In this document: positions 30,699 through 40,800 of the stretch, one piece after another
Numbering within the stretch: the stretch's first letter is position 1
How the letters are laid out: the number at the start of each line of letters is the position of its first letter
From: Symsagittifera roscoffensis
Taxonomy: Eukaryota; Xenacoelomorpha; Acoela; Convolutidae
Reading direction: 5' to 3'
DNA length: 64,000 nucleotides
NCBI RefSeq assembly: GCF_963678635.1
Contig: NC_087063.1
Span: forward strand, 12,310,368 to 12,374,367
Position numbers and translations under genes: made by a program
Notes under the pieces: model-generated
The model's input: only the letters and a program-made list of their open reading frames with translations
Database searches by the model: none
Told to the model about the DNA's origin: nothing

Positions 30699-32983
30699 AT
30701 GGGTTTCAAGTGTAACTATTGTCCCAACGTTTTTACATTAAAAACGAATAGATCTCGTCATGAACGAAGTTTTCACGCTGTTGAAAAAGAACTACCCGTT
30801 TTTATTTGCTACCATTGTAAATTTAGCAGTTTACTGCTATCAAAAATACAGAAGCATATTGAATCAGATTGTCAAAAATTTAACAACTTATGTCGGTATT
30901 GTCGGCTTGGTTTTTGAGAACTTAAAGATTTCAAGGATCATATGCAATCAGAGCATTGGCTACCTGTTTTGGATCAACAACTTACATCACTCAGCAACTC
31001 CTCTAGCTCAATCACACAGGCAAGCGATATTTATAACTTTCCAGCTTCAATTGAAGTTCATGAATCAGCCATGAAAAATACGTTAATGACTTTTATTATT
31101 CCCAATCAAAATATTGAACATGATCTCATCTAATTTATGACCTTGAAAAAAAACAAGATTCGAAAATTGATATTAGATAGAACCTGTAATGGAACCTGCA
31201 AATTACAATTTGCGGCTAAATTTACTTTAATCAAGCATGCTACTGTTGTTTCGGACCAAAGCGTGCAACAACCTGAAGAAGAACGCGTTGAAGTTGTCGC
31301 CAATTTTATAGATTCATTCAAGTTTCTAGTTTCATCACTATAACAGTTAGTTGACAACTTGCCTGACAACAAATTTACAATTTTGGGAAACCACTTTCAA
31401 AACGTAAGCCGAACTTGTAGAACTCTCATACGTAGAAAAAGATTCTATCCTTATAATTACATGACCGACCGTAAAAAATTTGACGAAAAAGAGTTACCGC
31501 CTTTCAAAAAGTGGATGAATAGTTTAGACGGAGATAAAATTGCTAATAATGCTGATAACTTGGTTGAAGCAAAGGAAGTTTTCACTCATTTTAACCTGCG
31601 CGACTATCATGACTTATATTTGTCATGTGAAACATTGCTTCTAGCCTGTGTCTTTGAGGAATTCCGCTCTATCAGCTATGAAACATATAGCCTTGATTGT
31701 GCTCATCATTTCACCGCTTCTAATTTAGCTGGTGACGCTTTCAAGCTGATGTTGAATTGCTGACGGATCGAGATCATCATTTAGACATGGCTGAAAAAAT
31801 GATGCGAGGTGAAACTGCCTCAATCTTTGAAAAACGACAGTTCACTGCAAACAATAGGCAAATGAACGAAACATTTAATGCGAGCGAAGATACTACATAT
31901 GGCTTTATGGTTGATGCCAACAACTCATACGGTGGAGTAATGCAAACTCACAAACTGCCTGCACGCCATTTCGAGACAATCGGAGTTAGAAATGAAAGAA
32001 ATAATCAAGAATACGAAGATGAGAATTCCATGTCAATAGAAGAAATTTTAGCAACCCCTGATGATTCAGACTACTGTTATATTGTTGAAATTGATTTAAA
32101 ATACCCTCAATTGTTGCATGAAAGTCACCATGACTATCCACTGGCACCCACTAAGGAAGTGGTTCAAAAAAATTAATTAAGCAGATACCAAACAAATGAA
32201 AAACAATGAAAACTGTGGACCCGCAATAGGTAAATTAAAAAACTTCTACAAACTTTACTTGATAAAACTCATTTTATAATTCATTATAAAATTCTGAAAC
32301 TCTACGTGAAGCTTGGCCTTATCGTTACAAAACTGTATCGCATCGTAAAGTTCAAAGAAGAATTGTGGCTCGAACCGTAAATAACTCTAAATACAAACAA
32401 ACGGAAAGCGGCAAAAAACAACTTTGAAGAAGCCCTGTACAACTTATTGATCAATTCAATTTATGGAAAAAGTTGTGAGTCAAAAAAAAGAGAAAGAAAT
32501 TCAAGATTTTACGAGATGCTGAAGAAACAATGCGAAATATAAGTAAGTTTGAATTTGAAACCTACAAAAAAATTTTTGGCGAAGACATGGCTGCATTGAC
32601 ATTAGCACCAACGAAAATCAGATGGGATGTACCAACAATTGTAGGAGCGTGTATACTAGAGCTAGCAAAGCTTGAGATGTACAAATTTCACTACGAGGTT
32701 ATGAAGCCCAACTTCAACTGTCACCTCTTGTACTCAGACACTGACAGCCTAATGTACGAAATAAAGACGGAAAAAAACTCGAATTTTTATTAGAAATTGT
32801 ACGAGAAACGTGAAATTTTGGACAACTTTGACTTCTCCAATTATCCATCGGACTACATCCTCCACAATGCAGAAAACAAACTTACAGTTTTAAAGTTTAA
32901 AGACGAATTCCCGGGTAATATAATTAGTTGCATTGAAGAATTCGTTGCATTGAAGCCAAAGCTTTATTCAATACTATCGCAAA

Positions 32984-33522
32984 GTAAGCACATTTCCTTC
33001 AAAATTGTTCAAAGAGCGCTTTTTATTTTAAAATTTTTTAAACTATTTTGAAAAATTTAAAAAAAAAATTTTTTGAAAAAAATTTTTTCGTCATCAAAAA
33101 AAAGGAAAAAAATTTGAAAAAAAAATTTTTGAATTTTTTTTTTTTAATTTTTGACAAAAAAAAATTTTTATGAAAAAAGTTTTGTGAAAAATTTTTTTTT
33201 GAGTAAATTTTTTTTGATGAATTTTCTGTCTTTTTAGGTTTTTCTGTGTTTCTGTGGGTGGTGGTACAGGGGGGGGGGAGGCTTCGGTCAAATGGTTATC
33301 ACTTTTTTCTGTTTTTCTGTGACTTGTCGGTTTTTCTGTGTTTCTGTGGGTGGTGTTAGAGGGGGGGGGGGGTGGGTTAGGTTTAATGGTTATCACCTTT
33401 TTTAAATGAGGGGGGGTGGATCTTCTGAAAAGGATGCGTACATACTTTTTTTATTTTCAACTTCAAGTGTAAGTTTACAAAACAGTTAGATATAAAATGA
33501 TTAGTGAGCATCATTTTTTTAG
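32984..33522 (+). other. Predicted spliceosomal intron in Polinton PolB (539 bp)
   Basis: Donor CAAA^GTAAGC at 32984 and acceptor TTTTTTTAG^ at 33522. Removing the segment joins the two PolB parts in the same frame (split codon phase 1) and restores the expected order of conserved PolB blocks. The intron consists of poly-A/T tracts and a duplicated ~110-bp unit with TTTTTCTGTGTTTCTGTGGGTGGTG and G-runs (33230-33410). Confidence 0.75.
33230..33410. repeat. Two-copy repeat with G-runs inside PolB intron
   Basis: The unit begins GGTTTTTCTGTGTTTCTGTGG, carries a run of 10-13 G and ends GGTTATCACTTTT or similar. It occurs twice in tandem, about 110 bp apart. Low complexity. Confidence 0.8.
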
Positions 33523-34499
33523 ATACACGTAAGCACTCAGCAAAAGGAATCACTAAGGTGACTCAACGGTTGCTAACTCATGAAAAATACATCGAAACTC
33601 TCGCGTCTGGAAACATTGTATGAGCCGAAAAAACTCGCATCATCTCCGAGAGGCATATTCTGAACACTGTTCGAGCAAACAAAATCGCATTATCAGCCTA
33701 TGATGATAAGCGATACATCCTCAGCGATGGTATCTCCACAATGCCATACGGTCACTATAGAACCGTAAATGCTTCTATCTTTCCCGATAGCAATCAGGAT
33801 GATGATGATGATAGCGAAAGTAACGTGAGTGAAACTAATAGCACCAGTCACCAAGAAGACCAAGATTGAGACGCTTGGCTGAAATTTTTCGAGGAAGAAG
33901 ATGAGATAGTCGATTGGGATCAGTAGAGATCGAACCAAGAAGAAATCTTCACGCCGGATACGAATTATGGGTCAGAAGATAGCTTTCTTGTGTTGGATAC
34001 TCAACCGAGCCAATCGTTGAGAGACCTGTTAATTAGTATCACCAGCTATGAAGCTCCAGATCCAGGTAGAATTCGTGTCACGGAAATTGCTGAGAGTGAT
34101 ATTGAAAGCGATGATTTGGTTGATCCAAACGCAGTTACTTCTTCTTCGTCGTCGGATGATGAATAGTACCTCGACCGCAAAGCAGTTGAAGATTCAGCAC
34201 CGCAGTCAAAGAGACGTAAAACAAACAAAAAACTGTAAGGTTGTGTGTTTGATTCAAGTTGAATACAAAATTTAATGTTGTAAATTAGTAAACTATTTTA
34301 TACTTACTTTCCCCGTTTGTTCACTGTTAGGAAATGGCTGGCTACTTCAAATCCACTTTTGGTTTTGTGTTACTATTTTATCTGAAGTGGTTTTGAGAGT
34401 TTTCATATTGGAATTGACCCCAGACTGTTTTTGGTGCATTGCACCGACACTTGTTTAAGAAGATTGTGTGTATAACTTAACCATTTTATTTCATATCTC

Positions 34500-35392
34500 T
34501 TTTCACCAAGACCATAGAGTTTGTAGAAACTTTGAAAGAACCAATTCGCAAAGACCTTCAACAGCAAAACGCATTGAATAGTTTTAGTTCAATTGGAATA
34601 CAACATAGCTTGCCGAGCTATAGGTGGCGGAAAGAAATAATATATCGCCGGAACGATTTTGTTTTAACCAACACAACTTTCACACAAGGATCATTAAGTA
34701 TAAAAATTATACATAGGGATTATTAGGTATAAATATTTCACATAGGGATCATTAGGTATAATTATTTTACATAGGGATCATTAGCTATAAAAATGATACA
34801 CAGGGATCATTAGGTTTAAATATTTTACATAGGGATCATTAGGTTAAAAAAGTTTACATAGGGATCAATAGGTATATATATTCACATAGGGATCATTAGG
34901 TACAAATATTTTACATAGGGATCATTAGGTATAAATATTTAACATAGGGATCATTAGGTATAAATATTTTACATAGGGATCATTAGGTATAAATTTTCAC
35001 ATAGTGGTTATTAGCTATGAAAAATTATACATAGGGATCATTGGTTTTTTTTAGGTAACAATATGTATAGGGATCATCATTTACACATAGATTGAAAAGA
35101 AAATTGAAAACAATATGAAAAAAAATTTTGAAAAAAATAAACTTGAAAATAAAAATTTGAGAAAAAAAATACTTTTTTTGTAATTTTTGTGTCAAAAACT
35201 CTCTTGGAAAATTTTCTACATAGGGATTATTAGCTATGAAAATTATACATACGGATCACAAGGTATAAATATTTTACATAGGGATCTTTAGGTATAAATA
35301 TTTATAAAGGGATCATTAGGTATAATCTATAACCAATGATCCCTGTAGGGATCACCCCCCCCCCCCCGATCCCAGTGTCTTATATCTATACT
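34500..35392 (-). repeat. Right terminal inverted repeat of Polinton
   Basis: The complement of the left TIR: inner part 34500-34680 (CCAAGACCATAGAGTTTGTAG and the AGCTATAGGTGGC stretch), repeat block 34680-35345, then the outer end with a C-run of about 13 and TATATCTATACT at 35381-35392. It is about 390 bp longer than the left copy because it holds more repeat units and an AT-rich insertion at about 35085-35215 with no repeat units. Confidence 0.92.
34680..35345 (-). repeat. ~28-bp direct repeats in right TIR
   Basis: Roughly eighteen units of ACATAGGGATCATTAGGTAT followed by an AT-rich spacer. About 14 units lie before the AT-rich insertion at 35085-35215 and 4 after it. The unit core CATAGGGATCATTAGG is constant and the spacer varies in length and base. 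Confidence 0.93.
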
Positions 35393-37303
35393 AATAACGA
35401 GGACGGCCTAAAGCAGCATGTTAAGATTTCCTGGAGGACGGTCGTCTAGAAATTTTTCGATGACACCATGAATACGCGGTCGACGGTCGCCGCATCTCTC
35501 GCCACTCATATGCGTGGACGGATTTGCAGATAAAGTTTACGTGGTGTCTATTCAGGATTAGAAAGGAAGATTACGAAGCCACTACTGAGACCAAGTCAAG
35601 ATAGCAACAGTTCGTGCTGATGAAAACTCTGAAAGTGTTGATCGCCAGGGACAACTCCCCAATAGCCTGAGCAAATTCGAACATGCACTTTGCTTCGTGA
35701 GCTTTGTGGTGGAACGTATTCCCACTCCGGTGTTCAAAAAATGGTGTAAAATCCTAAAAAAGCTATATGGAAAAGAGGAAGAAATCTTGCTGAGAGCCTT
35801 GTTGCAACTCTATTAAGATATGCCACTGCAGATCCCTGCAAATGAGCTGAACAACCTCGACAGCTACAGGAAGTTAGACGAGATAGGGATATGCATTAAC
35901 AAGCAAGTGAGAGTGAGTCGGGAGCTGCTGGAAAGGATTAAATGCTTGAAAGAGAATGCGACGTTTGTAAAGCAGAAGTCCTTTCAGTTCGTTTCAGGTT
36001 TGCCCAGGATGGCCTGTAACCCAATCATTGACGAGGAGGCCAGAGGCGCATACTTTGATTTTGAACAAGCAATAATCCTTGATTTTTGGGTAGAAAGAGT
36101 GCGAGAAGAAGGGTTGTTAACAGCAAAAACAATTGCAATTAGGCCTGATCCTAGAGGAACGAGTGGTCGAACCCACGTTTTCAAAACGTGAAGGACAAGT
36201 GAGATTCGAGTGAGGTTCCTGGGATTGTCCACTGAAGACCAGCCTGATGACAATGTGGGAAGTCATGAAGCCTTCAAGGCGGCCAAGGAGACTGAAACAC
36301 AGCGAGGAATAAAACCGTTGGATCAAAATATCTGGTCCGGTACCATATTGCAACATGGAAGTGTTGGTGAAAGAAAAGACGCTGCACAAGTTGATCGATC
36401 AGCTCTTTTCACTACACAAATCCGCGCAACTAGCAAGGAGGATGTATGAGAGATTTTATGAATGGTTGGCGAAGATAATCCGGGCAGTCTCGGAGAGATC
36501 CAAGGACAAGTTGGAAGAAATAGTAGGGCAAAGATTCGTAAAAGTGGGCGATGGAAACACCAAAGACTTCCAGATCAGGAAAGCGAGTGGAGCAAAGGTT
36601 AACTCTTTCACCACAATTGACAAAAAGGACGAGACGCACCTAAGGCCATCGAAGGATAAGGGTGAGGCAGAGGTAAAAGCTTTGGTTTGGTGCCTTGATG
36701 ACGTCATACATATATGAACGCGCGAAGCGTCATTTTTCTAGAAACCCGAAAGCCTATCAATCCCTCCAGCTGAAAATAGGACTGGGCGCCTATGACGAGT
36801 ATTTTTGAATCACAGAAACGCTCTCATAATGGCTGTGAAGCTTGTAGTTGGAACATGTTGCCTGACACAGAGTGACAAAAAGTGGTATTATGAGCTGACC
36901 TGGAGCGAAGATCAAGCCTGTGCTTACACAACAGTTTTTGCTGGAAGCGAGAGCTGAAAATGGATGTGGATCTCCTACCCTGCTGCAAAGAAAGATCGAC
37001 ATAGCAAATAAAATGGGCACGCCCGTATCTCTGTCGAGATGTTACAGAAAGTACTAGAGGACAGTGAGATGGGAGAACAAGAAGACGAGGCCTTGGATTA
37101 AGAACTGGTAAAGACGAGGTGAAGACAGAAGTTAAGAAGGAAACAGAAACTGTGAATTGTTCTTGTGTGGCAAAATTAAGCAAGCCAACCAAAGTTAATG
37201 ATTTTGTTTTATTTAGAGCCTGGTCAGACCAGATAGTGAAAATATTGTAATTTGTTATTTGTTGAAATATAATAAGATTTTCAGTTAATTACTATTTGTT
37301 TAT
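35393..37303 (+). mobile_element. Ty3/Gypsy copy 3, right part
   Basis: Gag-like sequence resumes immediately after the Polinton end; the reading frame at the left boundary (KVIES) can be continued by NNEDGLKQHV on the right. It carries on through helical, charged segments to about 36717, then degraded sequence to about 37200. No protease, RT or LTR is seen afterwards, so the copy is truncated before pol, or the 3' part was removed when the 3.5-kb duplication to the right formed. Confidence 0.7.
35593..36717 (+). pseudogene. Gypsy gag capsid-like region, copy 3
   Basis: Frames at about 35660-35820, 35820-36191, 36210-36449 and 36355-36717 follow one another with frameshifts. They are helix-rich and charged (for example NSYRKLDEIGICINKQVRV-like and RAYFDFEQAIILDFW-like segments), as expected for a retroelement capsid, but no specific motif proves it. 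The assignment rests mainly on position between the SGNH-like region and where pol should begin. Confidence 0.45.
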
Positions 37304-40269
37304 AGAGGCGAGTAAGCAAACAAAATCACTTATTTAGTTCTGACTGCAAGTTTTTAGGCTTCATAACTTCATGATAACCCGGAGTAATGTTTTCAATGGG
37401 GACTTTAAGGGGACTGTACGGGGAGTTTGTGACATTTCCCCCAATCGCACAGCCGAACCTTCTGGCGCATGATAAAAAAAAAGACGAAGACTTAGAATGT
37501 TCCAGAAATTTAAATTTTCAAAACTTCGATTTGTGCTGCAACATTTCTTAGAAAAAAACGGCATTTTTGACTAAAAAAGTGTCGAAAACACAACAGTCAA
37601 TTGCAAAAAGAAACCAGTCAAAGGAGACAAAAATAAAAGAAGAACGAAGCCTCTTTCTGTAACACGAGGACACGATAAGGTACTTATCAGAAGAAGACAG
37701 TGTAAACGGAAGGTCCAGTGGGACATTCGGAACGGATTCGAACCCTCGCGCGAAACAGCAACTTTGAGATAACGATTTTTATAAGAGAGTTTATCTTTTT
37801 GTTTTTTCTTGTAAGAAAAGCTTTTATCTAACAGCCTTCTTGTGGAAAATATTTTTTAAATCTAGAAACAGTTTCAAAATCTAATTTTGCCCACAGACGT
37901 AATCGGAGCTTCGCACCAATTGCGATACAACAAACACAAAAAAAAGAACTTAAGTCGATAAAAATACAAAAAAAAAGTTAAGAAAGTAGGTGAAGAACTT
38001 TTTGTTAATGTCTCCGTAAAAGACAATCATGGACCCAGCTGAAGTTGGGGTCACCAGTATGTATTTTTTTACTGATGCAGGACAAAATGTTGGGCTTCAA
38101 AAATTGGACTTTGCCCAAAACCTTATTTAACTCTCTTTTAAAATAAGTTAGAAGAGTTAATGTTTTTGAGGTGTTTTTGAACTTTCCCGAAAACATAACA
38201 CTTCTCTTACAAAATTTTGGAAATCAGCTGTTTCTGCAGAAAATTGCCCCGCAACAAGTTCTTTCAACTGAGCTTTTCATTGCAGATTTGATAGGGTAGT
38301 TTCTAAGAAAACTCTAAAAGCTTCAAAAAAAGACAGTCAAACCTTCAAAAACTAGGTTTTCCGAAAACAATAACTTTTTTCTACAAAAAGAAGGTCGTGG
38401 CCGTTAGAATAGAGATTCTCTTAAAACCGGATTTCTCAATTGAACACTTCACTTGAGAATTGGCACGGTACTTGTTGAGCAAGACAAAAATTTTCCAAAA
38501 ACAGTCCAATTTTCAAACATATAATTTGTTTGAAGGCCATAACTTTCTTCATTAAAACACGGCAATGTCAATGACAAAAGCACTTTTTCAACAACATGTT
38601 GTTTTAATTGAACTTATGTTACCAGATTTGGCAGGATAGTTATCGAGAAAACTACAACAAGTAGATAGAGTCCAACAATTAGAATTTTGACACTTCCGAG
38701 AATCGCAGCCTTTGTATTCAAAAACTATGGTCGTAGCCGTTTACGCAACCTATAATATCGATTAAACGCAAAAAAAAACAGATTTTGGAGTGTATTTTAA
38801 GAAAATTTAAAAAGATTTTATTAATTTGATTGCCATAACTTTAGATTTTGTGCGAAACAGTCATTCCAGGAGAGTTTTTCAAAACAGATTTTGCTCATTC
38901 AAAGCAAAACCTCACATTTGTAACTATAGCTTTTGAGAATCATGAAAAAAAGAGAATAACGGAAGAAAATTGTTGTCAATTATCCCCCATAGACAATTTG
39001 TAGGCTGTAGAATGAGGGATAAGGTAAAAAGAGACTGGGAGTGCACTCAAACAGAGGAGCAGTAGGTCGTTCAATTAAAACTAAGATTAAAAAGAAGTGA
39101 AACATTTTCTGAGGAAAAATTTTGCAAAAAGTGTAGGAATGTTCTGAAACGTCTCGAAAAAAAACAACCCCATACAATTTCATTATACCTGTTTTCGTCT
39201 AAAAAAAATTCTAGACCAACATGCCAAGCAAGACATCTGAACTTGAAACTAGCAACAAAACAACAGTTGCGAAGCTGAAGCAAAATCGAAAATCATAGAG
39301 CAGACACCAATTGAACCAGCCGAGAAAAAATGATGTAACAAAAATCATTTTCGTGATGTGGCAGACACTAATTGAACCAGCCGGGAAAAAATGATGTAAC
39401 AAAAATCATTTTCGTGATGTGGCATCTAAGCTGACGAAATTCGAGCAGATAAACAAAAAACAATCAAATCAACTTTCACCGGAAACTTTTTTGTACCGGA
39501 AAGTCTTTTTAAACTGCAAACACACTGAAAAAACAAGGTCCAGCCGAGATTTGAATCCTGGAGCATAATGTGCAGAGAAAACGGCTTTGCCTATAAGTCA
39601 AGTGCAAACTCTATTGAAATTCAGTAATTAAACAAGATAAAACTTCTGAGAGAAACTGTTTACGGGAAAACAATCTAGTTCCCCATTACAATACCTTTGT
39701 TTACGCAAGTGTGAAAAATTGTAAAATTTTTAGAAAAATTTTTATAATAGCGACTTTTGCTCTGTCCTTTGATTCAGATATCCAGATGAAATGAAAAGCC
39801 TGTTTCTGATTGACAGACCTCACTAAGGTTTAATTCTATCAAAGCAACCTCAGGCAACCAAATGTTCCTAACATAGTGTTTTTGCATTTTTTAAAGAAGT
39901 AAAAAATCAAAGACAAAACTCTTTTTGAATTCAAAGACAAAAACTCTTGAATAGTTTGCAACAAGCCTTCAAAAAACATTTGAAAATTTTGAATTTTTTG
40001 AACTTAAATTTTTATGGTATCTTTTTTTGATCATAGCAAGGATCTTAACACTCTTTTGACAATTAGAAAACAAATTTTTGCAACATTTTTTAGCTAGATC
40101 AACTTTTTTTAAATAAAAAGCAAGCAAATTAAAATATAATTATCTTGTTACAAAACATGAACATTACTACTTCTTTATTTTCTTTCATTCAGTTTATAAT
40201 TGGAAATGTTGCTAATACAATGGCGCATGGATGAAATATTTTGTTTGCAATTTCGAGTTTCGATAAACG
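37304..40269. other. Left duplication copy: non-coding part
   Basis: No gene recognised. It holds two patches resembling tRNA T-arms (37734-37745, GGATTCGAACCC, and 39548-39558), as in tRNA-derived SINEs, and a two-copy 61-bp repeat at 39300-39421 (CAGACACCAATTGAACCAGCC unit). The same features recur about 3,497 bp to the right in the second copy. Confidence 0.45.
39300..39421. repeat. 61-bp tandem repeat (two units), also at ~42797-42918
   Basis: The unit CAGACACCAATTGAACCAGC...TTTTCGTGATGTGG is repeated twice head to tail with two base changes. Because it sits in the duplicated block, a second pair is found at about 42797-42918. Confidence 0.85.
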
Positions 40270-40800
40270 TTATTTGCACGTGCAAATGCAGGTACTGTTG
40301 GAAATAATTTTTTCAGAATCAGCTGCTTTTCGCCCAAACAAATCCCAATAGTTCGATGGGGGGCAATTCGACTTTTTCTCAGGGTCAACTAGTGCGCCCA
40401 AAAGAGGAAAGTTGTGCATGTTCTGGATTCTTAGTAATTCTGGGTCTGTCCAGTAACAGTTTCGTATCATTGATATAGGAATCCAAATTTTCTTTTTGCA
40501 CATATCTTTAACGCCGTCATTTGTTTTGTGCAGTCCAAAAAAATGCATGAAGCATAGTTCGCATTGGAACCAGTGCAAATTAGCGCAACGTGCGTTCAAC
40601 CAGTTGTCTCTTTGTGTTTTTGCGTCAGGATAAGCCGAAAAAGAAATTACGTGGTCGCATCCATGAGTCCAGCCTTCATTCCATGATTCGGATGATGGGC
40701 CGAATCTGCCAATCGCGAAAGCTTTCATGTCGTTTCTTGTCGACAGTGCTCCGTACTCGATTTGTTCAATAGTTTCGGGTAAACACAAAAGATTGACTGA
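40270..40800 (-). pseudogene. Truncated duplicate of gene A last exon
   Basis: Nearly identical to 43767-44297. It has the same C-terminus (stop, Cys-rich CICTCK end) but is cut at its 5' side by the duplication junction at 40800/40801, so the splice acceptor and the first ~55 codons of the exon are missing. It cannot be expressed as a normal protein. Confidence 0.9.

Larger units (their letters stand above)
30699..34238 (+). pseudogene. Protein-primed DNA polymerase B of Polinton, with intron and internal deletion
   Basis: ATG at 30699. The N-terminus holds three C2H2-like zinc fingers (30705-30990: CNYCPNVF...HERSFH, CYHCKF...H, CRYCRLGF...HMQSEH). Palm motifs are DANNSYG at 31913 (motif A), NSIYGK near 32455-32472 (motif B) and YSDTDS at 32731-32748 (motif C). 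An intron at 32984-33522 interrupts the C-terminus, which continues with KHSAKGITK, LSAYDDKRYIL and MPYGHY and ends in an acidic, then basic (SKRRKTNKK) tail, stop at 34236-34238. Between the N-terminal part and FIDSFKFL (31297-31325) the exonuclease region is missing. Stops: 30915, 31131, 31341, 32791, 33621, 33867, 33924, 34164. Frameshifts near 31745 and 32170-32440. Confidence 0.88.
18325..35392. mobile_element. Polinton/Maverick DNA transposon, 17.1 kb, defective
   Basis: Flanking inverted repeats start with AGTATAGATATA on the left (18325) and end with its complement at 35392. Inside lie the Polinton gene set: adenovirus-type protease, double-jelly-roll major capsid, penton-type minor capsid, retroviral-type integrase, FtsK/A32-like packaging ATPase and PolB. 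Size and content fit the class (15-20 kb). The target is Gypsy copy 3. I find no clean 6-bp target duplication: the six bases outside are GAGAGT on the left and AATAAC on the right. The copy has many frameshifts and stops. Confidence 0.93.

Noticed and set aside
19387-34238. Reading TAA/TAG as Gln across the Polinton (alternative genetic code)
   Set aside because: Host gene A ends with TAA and gene B with TGA at equivalent positions, three Polinton stops are TGA, and frameshifts accompany them. Decay by C to T explains this better; kept only as a minor alternative.
18319-35398. Target site duplication of the Polinton
   Set aside because: The six bases on the two sides (GAGAGT and AATAAC) do not match; TAGTAT and ATACTA at the ends are inverted, so they are part of the TIR.
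40590-40772. Plus-strand frames antisense to gene A exon 3 (also 44087-44269 and 59112-59312)
   Set aside because: Shadows of the conserved minus-strand exon; their own sequence is not better conserved than expected from the exon.
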